Assembly (NCBI RefSeq): GCF_030063355.1
Contig: NZ_JASISZ010000032.1
Coordinates: 17,535-81,534 of the forward strand
DNA from: Streptomyces sp. PH10-H1
GTDB lineage: Bacteria; Actinomycetota; Actinomycetes; Streptomycetales; Streptomycetaceae
Length of the DNA stretch: 64,000 bases
Direction of reading: 5' to 3'
In this document: piece after piece, positions 7,232-14,944 of the stretch
Position numbering within the stretch: the first letter of the stretch is position 1
How the letters are laid out: each line of letters opens with the position of its first letter
Notes under the pieces: model-generated
Told to the model about the DNA's origin: nothing
Database searches by the model: none
What the model saw: the letters and a program-made list of their open reading frames with translations, nothing else
Position numbers and translations under genes: made by a program

Positions 7232-9859
7232 TCAGGACGCCACCGGTGCCATCGCGTCGACGATGCCGGGGTTGGCGTCGATCCACTGATTGACGCCCTG
7301 CGCCTCATGGCCCTGTCCGGCGTCCTGGATCTGCTTCTCCAGGCTGCCGAGCTGCGCCTCGGTCATGTGCCACTTCTTGAGCCAGCCCGCGAACTCGGGG
7401 AACTTCTGCGGGAAGTCCTTGTGCGCGAGGGTCTTGATCTGGTTGTTCGCCCCGAAGGCCTGCTGCGGGTCGGCGAGCTTGGTCAGCTGGTACTTGCTGT
7501 AGGCCCAGTGCGGGGTCCAGAGCACGACCGCGACCGGCTCCTTCTTGGCGTAGGAACGCTCCAGCTGGGCGAGCATGCCGGGTGAACTGCCGTTGGTGAC
7601 CGTGTACTCCTTGTCGAGGCCGTACGCGGGCAGCACCTTGGTCTTGAGCAGGTTCATCTCGCCGGTGCCGGGCTCGATGCCGATGATCCGGCCCTGGAAG
7701 AGATCCGCCTTGCCCTTGAGGTCGGCGAGCGTCTTCACGTCCTTGACGTAGGACGGGACGGCGATCTCCAGGGAGGTCTTCTCGTACCAGGCCCCGAGGT
7801 CGACGAGGTTGTCCTTGTACTTGTCCCAGTACTGCTGCTGCGCGACGGGCAGCCAGCCGTCGAACTCCACGTCCACCTGCCCGTTGGCCATGGCGGTGAA
7901 CATCGAGCCGACGTCGTACTGGGCCATCTTCGGCTTGTAGCCGCGGCGTTGCAGGACGGCCTGCCACAGATACGTGGTGGCGATGTCCTCGTCCCACGGG
8001 AAGTAGCCGATGTCCGGGGCGGCCCCGGCCTCCTTGCCCTTGGCGTCGCCGGCCGCGGCCTTCTTCACCGGGGCCATCTTGTCGACGACGCCCGGGTTCT
8101 TCTTCAGCCAAGCACGCACGCCGTCCTGCTCATGGCTCTGCCCGGCGTCCTGGATGGCCGCTTCGAGGCTGGTGAGCTGCGCCTCGGTGAGCTTGAAGTC
8201 CTTGAGCCACTGGGCGATCTTCGGCTCCTTGGCGGCGAAGCCCTTGTGGGCGATGGTGTGCACGCCGTCGCCCTTGCCCCAGGCGCCCAGGGGGTCCTTG
8301 AGCTTCTTGAGATCGTGCTTGCTGTAGGCCCAGTGCGGGGACCACAGGGTGACGACGACGGGCTCCTTGGCCTTCAGCGACCGGTCGAGCTGGGCGAGCA
8401 TGCTCGCGGTGCTGCCGGTGGTGACCTGGTACTCGCCCTCCAGGCCGTACTGCTTCAGGACCTTCTCGTTGAGCGTCTTCATCATGCCGGCGCCCGGTTC
8501 GATGCCGATGATCCGGCCCTTGAACTTGCCGCCCTGCCCCTTGAGGTCCGCGAGCGAGTCGATGCCCTTGACGTAGGAGGGGACGGAGAGCTCGAGGGAG
8601 GTCGGGTCGTACCAGGAGCCCAGGTCGTCCAGGTTGGCCTTGTACGTGTCCCAGTACGACTGGTGGGTGGTCGGCAGCCAGGCATCGGTCTGGAAGTCCA
8701 GCTTTCCGGCGGACAGGCCGGTGTAGAGCGGGCCGACGTCGTACTGCGACAGCTTGGGCGCGTAGCCGCGCTGCTCCAGGACTTCCTTCCACAGGAAGCT
8801 GGAGGCGATGCCCTCGTCCCAGGGGATGTAGCCGATGTTCACCGGACGGCCGTTGCCGACGTTCTTGGCGTCGGCGACGCCGGCCGTGGCGGGCGAGCCG
8901 CCGAAGATGTTCATCCCGCCGGCTACGAGGGCGAGGATGACCACGCCGACGACCGCGACGCTGGTCTGCGGGCGGTAGTTCCAGACGCGGGTGGAGCGCA
9001 GCGAGTTCAGCGCCGCGGAGGCGCGGCGGCCGAGCGGTGAGACCCGGGTGCCGAGCGAGGCGGTCATCCGGTCCAGGTACATCGCCAGGATGACGACGGA
9101 GATGCCGCCCTCGAAGCCGAGACCGATGTTGACCTGGCTGATCGCGGTGAAGACCGACGCGCCCAGGCCTCCGCCGCCGACCATGCCGGCGGTCACGACC
9201 ATGGACAGGCCGAGCATGATGACCTGGTTGATGCCCGCCATGATGGTGGGCAGCGCGAGCGGCAGCTGCACCCGCAGCAGGGTGTCGCGCGGGGTGGTGC
9301 CGAACGCGTCGGCGGCCTCGATGAGTTCGCTGTCGACCTGCCGGATGCCCAGCTCGGTCATGCGGACGCCCGGCGGGATCGCGAAGACGATGCAGGAGAT
9401 GACGCCGGGCACCTGGCCGACGCCGAAGAAGAAGATGCCCGGGATCAGATAGACGAACGCGGGCATCGTCTGCATGAAGTCCAGTACCGGCCGCAGCAGC
9501 GTGCTGACCGTACGGTTGCGGGCCGCCCAGATGCCCAGCGGCACCGCGAGCACGACGGTGATCACGGTGGCGACCAGGACGAGCGACAGGGTCGCCATCG
9601 CCTGGTCCCACTGCTCGACCGAGTCGATCAGCGCGAAGCCGGCGAAGGTGAGCACGCCCGCGGTCGCCCCGCGCAGCCACAGGGCGAGGACCGCGAAGAT
9701 CCCGGCGAGCAGCAGCGGGGCCGGCGCGCCGAGCACCGCGTCCAGGCCGTCGTACATCCCGGAGACGACGCTGGTGATGATGTCGAAGAGCCAGGCGAAA
9801 TGGTCGCGCAGGTAGGTGACGGCGCTGTCTATCCAGGCGCCGAGATGCAGTCTAGGCAT
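7232..9859 (-). CDS. Glycine betaine/choline-type ABC transporter: permease fused to two tandem substrate-binding domains
   Basis: 875 residues from the ATG at 9859, which overlaps the ATPase gene's TAG. Residues 1-270 are a ProW/OpuAB-like permease with several membrane helices and the EAA loop (ELIEAADAFGTTPRDTLLRVQLP, about 178-200). A further helix at about 299-320 anchors two OpuAC-type binding domains, at about 338-595 and 613-870. Each has its own aromatic-cage tryptophans in the same order: IPWDEGI/FPWDEDI, DAWLP/DGWLP, SYWD/QYWD and SPHWAYSK/TPHWAYSK. Known OpuA-type transporters in this architecture carry one such domain per chain; here there are two, linked by a Lys/Ala/Gly-rich segment. 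It imports osmoprotectants using the co-transcribed ATPase. Confidence 0.92.
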   Translation of the reverse strand: MPRLHLGAWIDSAVTYLRDHFAWLFDIITSVVSGMYDGLDAVLGAPAPLLLAGIFAVLALWLRGATAGVLTFAGFALIDSVEQWDQAMATLSLVLVATVITVVLAVPLGIWAARNRTVSTLLRPVLDFMQTMPAFVYLIPGIFFFGVGQVPGVISCIVFAIPPGVRMTELGIRQVDSELIEAADAFGTTPRDTLLRVQLPLALPTIMAGINQVIMLGLSMVVTAGMVGGGGLGASVFTAISQVNIGLGFEGGISVVILAMYLDRMTASLGTRVSPLGRRASAALNSLRSTRVWNYRPQTSVAVVGVVILALVAGGMNIFGGSPATAGVADAKNVGNGRPVNIGYIPWDEGIASSFLWKEVLEQRGYAPKLSQYDVGPLYTGLSAGKLDFQTDAWLPTTHQSYWDTYKANLDDLGSWYDPTSLELSVPSYVKGIDSLADLKGQGGKFKGRIIGIEPGAGMMKTLNEKVLKQYGLEGEYQVTTGSTASMLAQLDRSLKAKEPVVVTLWSPHWAYSKHDLKKLKDPLGAWGKGDGVHTIAHKGFAAKEPKIAQWLKDFKLTEAQLTSLEAAIQDAGQSHEQDGVRAWLKKNPGVVDKMAPVKKAAAGDAKGKEAGAAPDIGYFPWDEDIATTYLWQAVLQRRGYKPKMAQYDVGSMFTAMANGQVDVEFDGWLPVAQQQYWDKYKDNLVDLGAWYEKTSLEIAVPSYVKDVKTLADLKGKADLFQGRIIGIEPGTGEMNLLKTKVLPAYGLDKEYTVTNGSSPGMLAQLERSYAKKEPVAVVLWTPHWAYSKYQLTKLADPQQAFGANNQIKTLAHKDFPQKFPEFAGWLKKWHMTEAQLGSLEKQIQDAGQGHEAQGVNQWIDANPGIVDAMAPVAS

Positions 9860-10718
9860 CGGCCGGCTCCTTGCTGTCCGAGGTGCGCGCCGACACGTCG
9901 GCCAGTGCCCGGCCGCGGTCCACGTCCTCCATGAAGGAGGCGACATAGGAGTCGGCGGGGTGGAGCAGCAGCTCCTCCACAGTGCCGTTCTGGACGATCC
10001 GGCCGTCACGCATCACCGCGATGCGGTCCCCGAGACGTACCGCCTCATGGGGGTCGTGGGTGATGAAGACGATGGTCTTGTGAAGGGTTTTCTGCAGGTC
10101 GAGCAACTGCTGCTGCATCTCGCGGCGGATCAGCGGGTCCAGCGCGCTGAACGCCTCGTCCATCAGCAGGACGGGGGCCTCGGTGGCGAGCGCACGGGCC
10201 AGGCCCACGCGCTGCTGCATACCGCCGGACAGCTCGTCGGGCCAGGACTTCTCCCAGCCGCCGAGACCGGTGAGTTCCAGCGCCTCAGTGGCCCGCCGCT
10301 CGCGCTCGGCGCGCGGGACGCCCTGTACACAGAGGCCGTAGGCCGCGTTCTCCAGGACACTGCGGTGCGGGAAGAGCGCGAAGTGCTGGAAGACCATGCT
10401 GATGCCGTGTGATCGCACCCGGCGCAGTTCGCCGCTGTCCAGCGCGGTGAGGTCCTGGCCGTCGAACAGTACGCGTCCGGCAGTCGGCGGAAGCAGCCCG
10501 TTGAGCGTGCGCAGGAGGGTGGACTTGCCCGATCCGGACAGGCCCATGACGACGAAGACCTCGCCCTCACGCACCTCGAACGAGGCGTCGATGACGGCCG
10601 CCGTGACGCCGTCGTCGCGCAGCTCATCCCGGTCCGCGCCCTCTTCGAGCCGGCGCACCGCTTCCTCGGGCTGCCGCCCGAAGACCTTGTACAGATGCTC
10701 AACTTGCAGCCTTGACAC
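9852..10718 (-). CDS. Glycine betaine/proline-type ABC transporter ATP-binding protein
   Basis: 288 residues from GTG 10718. Walker A is GLSGSGKST, the signature is LSGGMQQR, Walker B is VLLMDEAF and the H-loop is ITHDPHEA. The DELRDDGVTAAV insertion before the nucleotide-binding core is typical of ProV/OpuAA proteins. It ends soon after the ABC domain, so the tandem CBS domains that sense ionic strength in longer OpuAA/ProV homologues are absent. It overlaps the fused permease/binding-protein gene by eight bases, so the two genes form a complete transporter operon. An alternative ATG two bases upstream is out of frame. A Crp-like box and phased GTCACA repeats lie 100-140 bp upstream. Confidence 0.93.
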   Translation of the reverse strand: MSRLQVEHLYKVFGRQPEEAVRRLEEGADRDELRDDGVTAAVIDASFEVREGEVFVVMGLSGSGKSTLLRTLNGLLPPTAGRVLFDGQDLTALDSGELRRVRSHGISMVFQHFALFPHRSVLENAAYGLCVQGVPRAERERRATEALELTGLGGWEKSWPDELSGGMQQRVGLARALATEAPVLLMDEAFSALDPLIRREMQQQLLDLQKTLHKTIVFITHDPHEAVRLGDRIAVMRDGRIVQNGTVEELLLHPADSYVASFMEDVDRGRALADVSARTSDSKEPADA

Positions 10719-10720
10719 AT

Positions 10721-11028
10721 ATACCTCGCGGGTCGGGCCAAGAGCGACGCACAGCCCCCGCTTGTGGGTCGCTCACTTCAAGACCGGCGGCTGCCCACCT
10801 TTATGTAAAGCAAACCAAACGGTGACTCAGGTCACATCACGTCACATCGCGTCACATTTTGCCCAGCAGCCCCAGAACCTCGGATTGCGGCTCCGGGGCC
10901 GCGGCGACGAAGCTCAGTGACTGCACGGTCACGGGCCGCACGCCACCCTCGGCGGCCAGGCCGACGCGCCGGAGACGCGCCGTCAAACGCGCCGGAATCA
11001 CCCTGCGCGGGCGTGCCATGCTGACCGC
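10721..11028. promoter_or_regulatory. Divergent regulatory region: Crp-like palindrome and phased GTCACA repeats
   Basis: This 308-bp gap lies between the betaine transporter operon (leftward) and the exonuclease gene (rightward). At 10821-10836 GGTGA-CTCAGG-TCACA is a near-perfect CRP/FNR-type dyad and fits the GTG-N6-GNCAC motif reported for Streptomyces Crp, as I recall it. Directly adjoining it, GTCACATCAC, GTCACATCGC and GTCACATTTT (10831, 10841, 10851) repeat every 10 bp, about one helical turn. AT-rich sequence at 10799-10820, which includes TTATGTAAAG, could hold a promoter for the transporter. The rest, up to the exonuclease GTG, shows no further structure. Confidence 0.5.
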
Positions 11029-11976
11029 GTGACTGACGCGCACCCGAACAAGCTGCTTCTGCTCGACACCGCGAGCCTGTACTTCCGCGCCTACTTCGGC
11101 GTCCCGGAATCGGTGAAGGCGCCCGACGGCACGCCCGTCAACGCGGTGCGCGGGCTTCTGGACTTCATCACCCGCCTGGTCACCGACCACGAACCCGACG
11201 AGATCGTCGCCTGCATGGACGCCGACTGGCGCCCGCAGTGGCGCGTCGACCTCATCCCCTCCTACAAGGCGCACCGCGTCGCGGAGGAGGCCCCGGCGGG
11301 CTCGTCCGGTCCGGACACCGAGGAGGTCCCCGACACCCTCTCCCCCCAGGTGCCGATCATCGAGGCCGTCCTCGACGCCATCGGCATCGCCCGTGTCGGC
11401 GTCCCCGGCTACGAGGCGGACGACGTCATCGGCACGCTCGCCGGCCAGGCCCTGTGGGCGGTGGACATCGTCACCGGCGACCGCGACCTCTTCCAGCTCG
11501 TCGACGACACCCGCGGCGTGCGCGTGCTCTACCCGCGCAAGGGCGTCGGCGACTGCGACTTCATCACCGAGGACGTCATCCTCACCCGCTACGGCGTACG
11601 CGCCGACCAGTACGCCGACTTCGCGGCGCTGCGCGGCGATGCCAGCGACGGCCTCCCCGGTGTGAAGGGCATCGGTGAGAAGACCGCCGCCCAGCTCATC
11701 ACCGAACACGGCGACCTGGCAGGCGTACGCGCGGCCGCCGCCGACCCCGCCGCCAAGCTCACCCCCGCCAAGCGCAGGGGCATCGTGGAGGCCGCCGCCT
11801 ATCTCGACGTCGCCCCCAAGGTCGTCACGGTCGCCCCCGACATCCCCCTCCCCGCCTTCAACCCGGCCCTCCCCACCGAACCCGCCGACCCGGAGCTCCT
11901 CGAAGCCCTCGCGGAACAATGGGGCCTCGGCGGCTCGCTACTGCGCCTCCTGGACGCCCTGGCGGACGCCCGCTGA
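11029..11976 (+). CDS. 5'-3' exonuclease (PIN/H3TH FEN-type)
   Basis: 315 residues from GTG 11029. It has the layout of bacterial stand-alone 5'-nucleases, homologous to the N-terminal domain of DNA polymerase I: LLLLDTASLYFRAYF at the start, then acidic metal-ligand motifs GYEADDVIGTLA and VTGDRDLFQLV, and the helix-hairpin-helix LPGVKGIGEKTAAQL. It should remove 5' flaps or RNA primers during replication and repair. The product is cytosolic. It is a single gene, and its promoter region is shared with the divergent betaine transporter. Confidence 0.92.
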   Translation: MTDAHPNKLLLLDTASLYFRAYFGVPESVKAPDGTPVNAVRGLLDFITRLVTDHEPDEIVACMDADWRPQWRVDLIPSYKAHRVAEEAPAGSSGPDTEEVPDTLSPQVPIIEAVLDAIGIARVGVPGYEADDVIGTLAGQALWAVDIVTGDRDLFQLVDDTRGVRVLYPRKGVGDCDFITEDVILTRYGVRADQYADFAALRGDASDGLPGVKGIGEKTAAQLITEHGDLAGVRAAAADPAAKLTPAKRRGIVEAAAYLDVAPKVVTVAPDIPLPAFNPALPTEPADPELLEALAEQWGLGGSLLRLLDALADAR

Positions 11977-12152
11977 CGCGGTGTCCGTTCGGACACTTCG
12001 GCCAGAACTGGTCTACGAGCGAGCAAATTCGAAAGGATCTTCCCGCAAAACCGTGCGGAACCAGTCGGTCGCGGTGTGTACTATGCGGATCCGCTTTCGG
12101 GGCGGATTCCGCGCCCCTGCCCCGCTCCCCCCATCTCCCCGAGGTCCATTCG

Positions 12153-13583
12153 ATGATCGAAATACCGGACCTGGCCGCCGGCGGCCGGGCCGCCCGGACC
12201 GTGTTGGCGGTCGCCCCGGGGGGCGGGCTGCTGCGCTCGCGCCGTCACCGGGCCCGGCAGGGCGAGGAGATCGCCGCGCTGCGGGCCCATCTGGACGGCG
12301 CACGGCAGGAAGTCGGCCGCGCCTCCGAGGCGTTCACCGCCGAGATCGTCCATCTCGCGAAGCAACGCATGCCGGCCGAGGCCACCCGCGCCGCCCATCC
12401 GCACATCCAGGTTCCGGGCCCGCTCCACCCGGAGCTCGCCGGCACCGGTCTCGGTGCGGGTCTTGACGGCGTCCTGGACGAGCTGCTGACCGCCATGGCG
12501 CAGGAGCGCAAGCGCGTGGACGCCGCCGCCCGCGCGGGCATGCGCGGCGCCACGCGCGACATCCAGGCCGGTCTCTACCGGCTGCAGGACGTGCTGCGCG
12601 GACTCCAGCAGCGCTATGACGAGCCGGAGTTGGCACAGACGCTGTTCGCCCTCGACCACGAGAACGAGCAGTCACTGCGCCGCGCGCAGGTCACCGCCGT
12701 GGTGTGCGGAGCCTGGGTGGGGCTGGCCCGTGAGGAGTCCCATCTGGTGGAGGCGGTGACGGGCGGCCAGTCCCGGCTCGTCGGCTACCACCGGGTCCAG
12801 GTCCACAACCACCTCGAGGCGGGCACGGCGCTCGTCTCGCACGCCGTGGAGCCGGTCGCGATCATCGTCGCCGAGCTCCTCGACAACGCGCTGCGGCACT
12901 CCTCGCCCGACACCGTCGTCGTGGTGAACCTCGAACGCGCCCACCACGGAGTCTCCGTCACGATCGACGACTCCGGCGTCGGCATGGCCTCGGACGAACG
13001 GGCCTACGCGCAGCGGATGGTGGCAGGCAGCGACCCGATCCTGCTGTCCGAACTCGGCGACCCGCCCCGGATGGGACTGGCCGCGATCGGCCAGCTGACC
13101 CGGAAGTTCGACCTGTCCGTCGATCTGTCGACACCGTCGCCCTACGGCGGCGTCCGCGCGGTGCTGCTCATCAAGAACCACCTGCTCAGCCGGATCGACC
13201 CGGTGGAGCGGCCGCCCGCCGCCAGCACCCCGCGGTCCACCCGCCCGGCCGTGGCGGAGCCGCAGGCAGCGACACCGGCTCTGGCACCGGCACCAGCACC
13301 GGCACCGGCCGTGGCGCCGGCGGACGCGCAGCCGAACCGCGCCCCGCACCGCACCACTCATGACCCCGCCGCGATCACCCACGAGCCCGCCCTCGACGGT
13401 GACGCCCTGCCGCAGCGCCGCCGCCGGGCCCGTTCCGACGCCGAGCCCGTGCCAGCCGCGGCCGAGCCGGCCCCGCCGCGGGTACGGACCCCCGAGGAGT
13501 CGGCCGCCGCGCTCGGCGCCCTGCAGTCCGGAACCGCCGCGGCGCGGTCCGCCCTCGAATCCGAAGGGAACGATCCGCGATGA
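12153..13583 (+). CDS. cvnA: Conservon sensor-like ATP-binding protein (CvnA/RarA type)
   Basis: 476 residues from the ATG at 12153, with GAGG eight bases upstream. A GHKL ATPase domain is clear: N-box VAELLDNALRHS (about 239-250), G1 IDDSGVGM (271-278), G2 region around GLAAIGQLTRK. A dimerisation-like segment with LDHENEQSLRR (about 168-177) replaces the usual H-box. Unlike many conservon sensors, no nitrate/nitrite-sensing ectodomain and no convincing membrane helix precede it. The C-terminal 110 residues are Pro/Ala-rich and probably disordered. It heads a cvnA-B-C-D-P450-P450 operon with ATGA junctions. The proteins are expected to assemble into a G-protein-like signalling complex that affects development and secondary metabolism. 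Confidence 0.88.
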   Translation: MIEIPDLAAGGRAARTVLAVAPGGGLLRSRRHRARQGEEIAALRAHLDGARQEVGRASEAFTAEIVHLAKQRMPAEATRAAHPHIQVPGPLHPELAGTGLGAGLDGVLDELLTAMAQERKRVDAAARAGMRGATRDIQAGLYRLQDVLRGLQQRYDEPELAQTLFALDHENEQSLRRAQVTAVVCGAWVGLAREESHLVEAVTGGQSRLVGYHRVQVHNHLEAGTALVSHAVEPVAIIVAELLDNALRHSSPDTVVVVNLERAHHGVSVTIDDSGVGMASDERAYAQRMVAGSDPILLSELGDPPRMGLAAIGQLTRKFDLSVDLSTPSPYGGVRAVLLIKNHLLSRIDPVERPPAASTPRSTRPAVAEPQAATPALAPAPAPAPAVAPADAQPNRAPHRTTHDPAAITHEPALDGDALPQRRRRARSDAEPVPAAAEPAPPRVRTPEESAAALGALQSGTAAARSALESEGNDPR

Positions 13584-14002
13584 CCAGCCGCGACGCCGGT
13601 GACACGGCATGGGTACTCGATCCGATCCTGGAGATCCCGCACGTCCAGGCCGCCATCCTGCTCACCAGGGACGGTCTCGTCACCGGGTACTCCGCCGCGC
13701 TGTCGCAGGCCACCGCGGAGCGCACCGCCGCGATCACCAGCACCGTGCAGGGCGCGTGCCGGGCCGCCGCGGCCGCCTTCGCCGACCAGGACGACGCGCA
13801 GGTACGCCAGGTCGTCATCGAGTCCGACCACGGCTACATCCTGGTCGCGCCGACCACCCACGGCACCTGCGTGGCCGCCTTCGGCGATCCCGAGGTACGC
13901 CTGGACCTGCTCGCCCACCGGGTCCACTCGCAGGTGGCCCGGCTCGGCGAGAAGGCGATGGCCGCCGCGCCCCGGGGAGCCGATGGCGGCTCTCCGGCAT
14001 GA
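13580..14002 (+). CDS. cvnB: Conservon roadblock/LC7-domain protein (CvnB/RarB type)
   Basis: 140 residues comprising one roadblock/LC7 domain (IPHVQAAILLTRDGLVTGYS through GTCVAAFGDPEVRLDLLAHRVH). Proteins of this type resemble the bacterial MglB GTPase-activating partner and are proposed to regulate the conservon GTPase encoded two genes downstream. It starts with an ATGA overlap with the sensor gene and ends with an ATGA overlap with the DUF742 gene, so stoichiometric translation is likely. It is probably cytosolic or recruited to the membrane by the complex. Confidence 0.92.
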   Translation: MTSRDAGDTAWVLDPILEIPHVQAAILLTRDGLVTGYSAALSQATAERTAAITSTVQGACRAAAAAFADQDDAQVRQVVIESDHGYILVAPTTHGTCVAAFGDPEVRLDLLAHRVHSQVARLGEKAMAAAPRGADGGSPA

Positions 14003-14355
14003 CGGGCCGCCGGAGCGGCCGCCCACTGGTCCCCGCGTATGTGTCCACCGGCGGGGTGGCGCGGCCGAGCCGTAACAGCCTGGAGCGCCTCTCGGTGCTG
14101 ACCGGCGAGAAGACCCTCCCCGACGATCTCCCCGCCGCCCCGCACGCGCTGCTCAAGGCGCTGGACGGCGGATCGCTCACCGTGGTGGAGACCGCCGCCC
14201 TGCTGGAACTTCCGGTCTCCGCCGTACGCGTCCTCGCCGCAGGCCTGATCGACCAGGGGCTGGTGCGTGCCCGCCCGCCGGTCCCCTTCGCCGCCCTGCC
14301 CGACTCCGACTTGTTGAAGAGAGTGGCCGATGGCCTCCGTGCCCTCAAGCAGTAG
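13999..14355 (+). CDS. cvnC: Conservon DUF742 protein (CvnC/RarC type)
   Basis: 118 residues from the ATG at 13999; an open extension in the same frame further upstream is not coding. The DUF742 pattern is intact: RPLVPAYVSTGG near the start, then a winged-helix-like segment (ALDGGSLTVVETAALLELPVS, AVRVLAAGLIDQGLV). In conservons this protein bridges the sensor/roadblock pair and the GTPase. It overlaps the roadblock gene by four bases and the GTPase gene by 26 bases. Confidence 0.92.
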   Translation: MTGRRSGRPLVPAYVSTGGVARPSRNSLERLSVLTGEKTLPDDLPAAPHALLKALDGGSLTVVETAALLELPVSAVRVLAAGLIDQGLVRARPPVPFAALPDSDLLKRVADGLRALKQ

Positions 14356-14944
14356 CACCGGCACCAGCGGCCTGCATCTGCCGGACAGCGCCCGCGAACT
14401 GGTGAAGATCCTGGTGGCGGGGCCCTTCGGGGTGGGCAAGACCACGCTGATCGACTCGGTCTCCGAGATCCGGCCGCTGCACACCGAGGAGCACCTGTCC
14501 GAGGCGTCCGTGTCGGTGGACAACCTCGCCGGAGTGCGGGACAAGACCACCACCACCGTCGCCATCGACTTCGGACGGATCAGCCTGGAAGGGGGGATCG
14601 TGCTGTACCTGTTCGGCACCCCCGGCCAGGAGCGCTTCCGCTCCCTGTGGGCGGACATCGCCTACGGGGCGCTCGGCGCGCTCGTGCTGGTCGACACCCG
14701 CCGCATCGACGACTCCTTCGACGTCCTCGGCCTGGTGGAGGAGACGGGACTGCCGTACGCCGTCGCGCTCAACACCTTCCCCGACTCCCGTCACTACACC
14801 GAGGACCAGCTCCGCCGTTCCCTGGACCTGGATCCCAGTACCCCGATGGTGACCTGCGACGCCCGGGACACCAACTCCTCCATCGATTCGCTGCTCGCCC
14901 TCGTCCAGCACCTGATAGCCCGCCACCGTCCGGAGACCTGGTGA
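14330..14944 (+). CDS. cvnD: Conservon Ras-like GTP-binding protein (CvnD/RarD type)
   Basis: 204 residues. The P-loop is GPFGVGKTT, switch-II G3 is GTPGQERFR, and VALNTF sits at the position of the G4 base-recognition motif (the NKxD motif is replaced, as is normal in this family). Members bind and hydrolyse GTP and are thought to act as the output switch of the conservon complex at the membrane. Translation starts inside the DUF742 gene, and the stop overlaps the GTG of the following P450 (GTGA). Confidence 0.93.
   Translation: MASVPSSSSTGTSGLHLPDSARELVKILVAGPFGVGKTTLIDSVSEIRPLHTEEHLSEASVSVDNLAGVRDKTTTTVAIDFGRISLEGGIVLYLFGTPGQERFRSLWADIAYGALGALVLVDTRRIDDSFDVLGLVEETGLPYAVALNTFPDSRHYTEDQLRRSLDLDPSTPMVTCDARDTNSSIDSLLALVQHLIARHRPETW

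Noticed and set aside
12056..12084. Possible promoter (GGAACC about 16 bp from TACTAT) upstream of the conservon
   Set aside because: The -10-like TACTAT is plausible but the -35 matches neither housekeeping nor ECF consensus well; recorded but not annotated.
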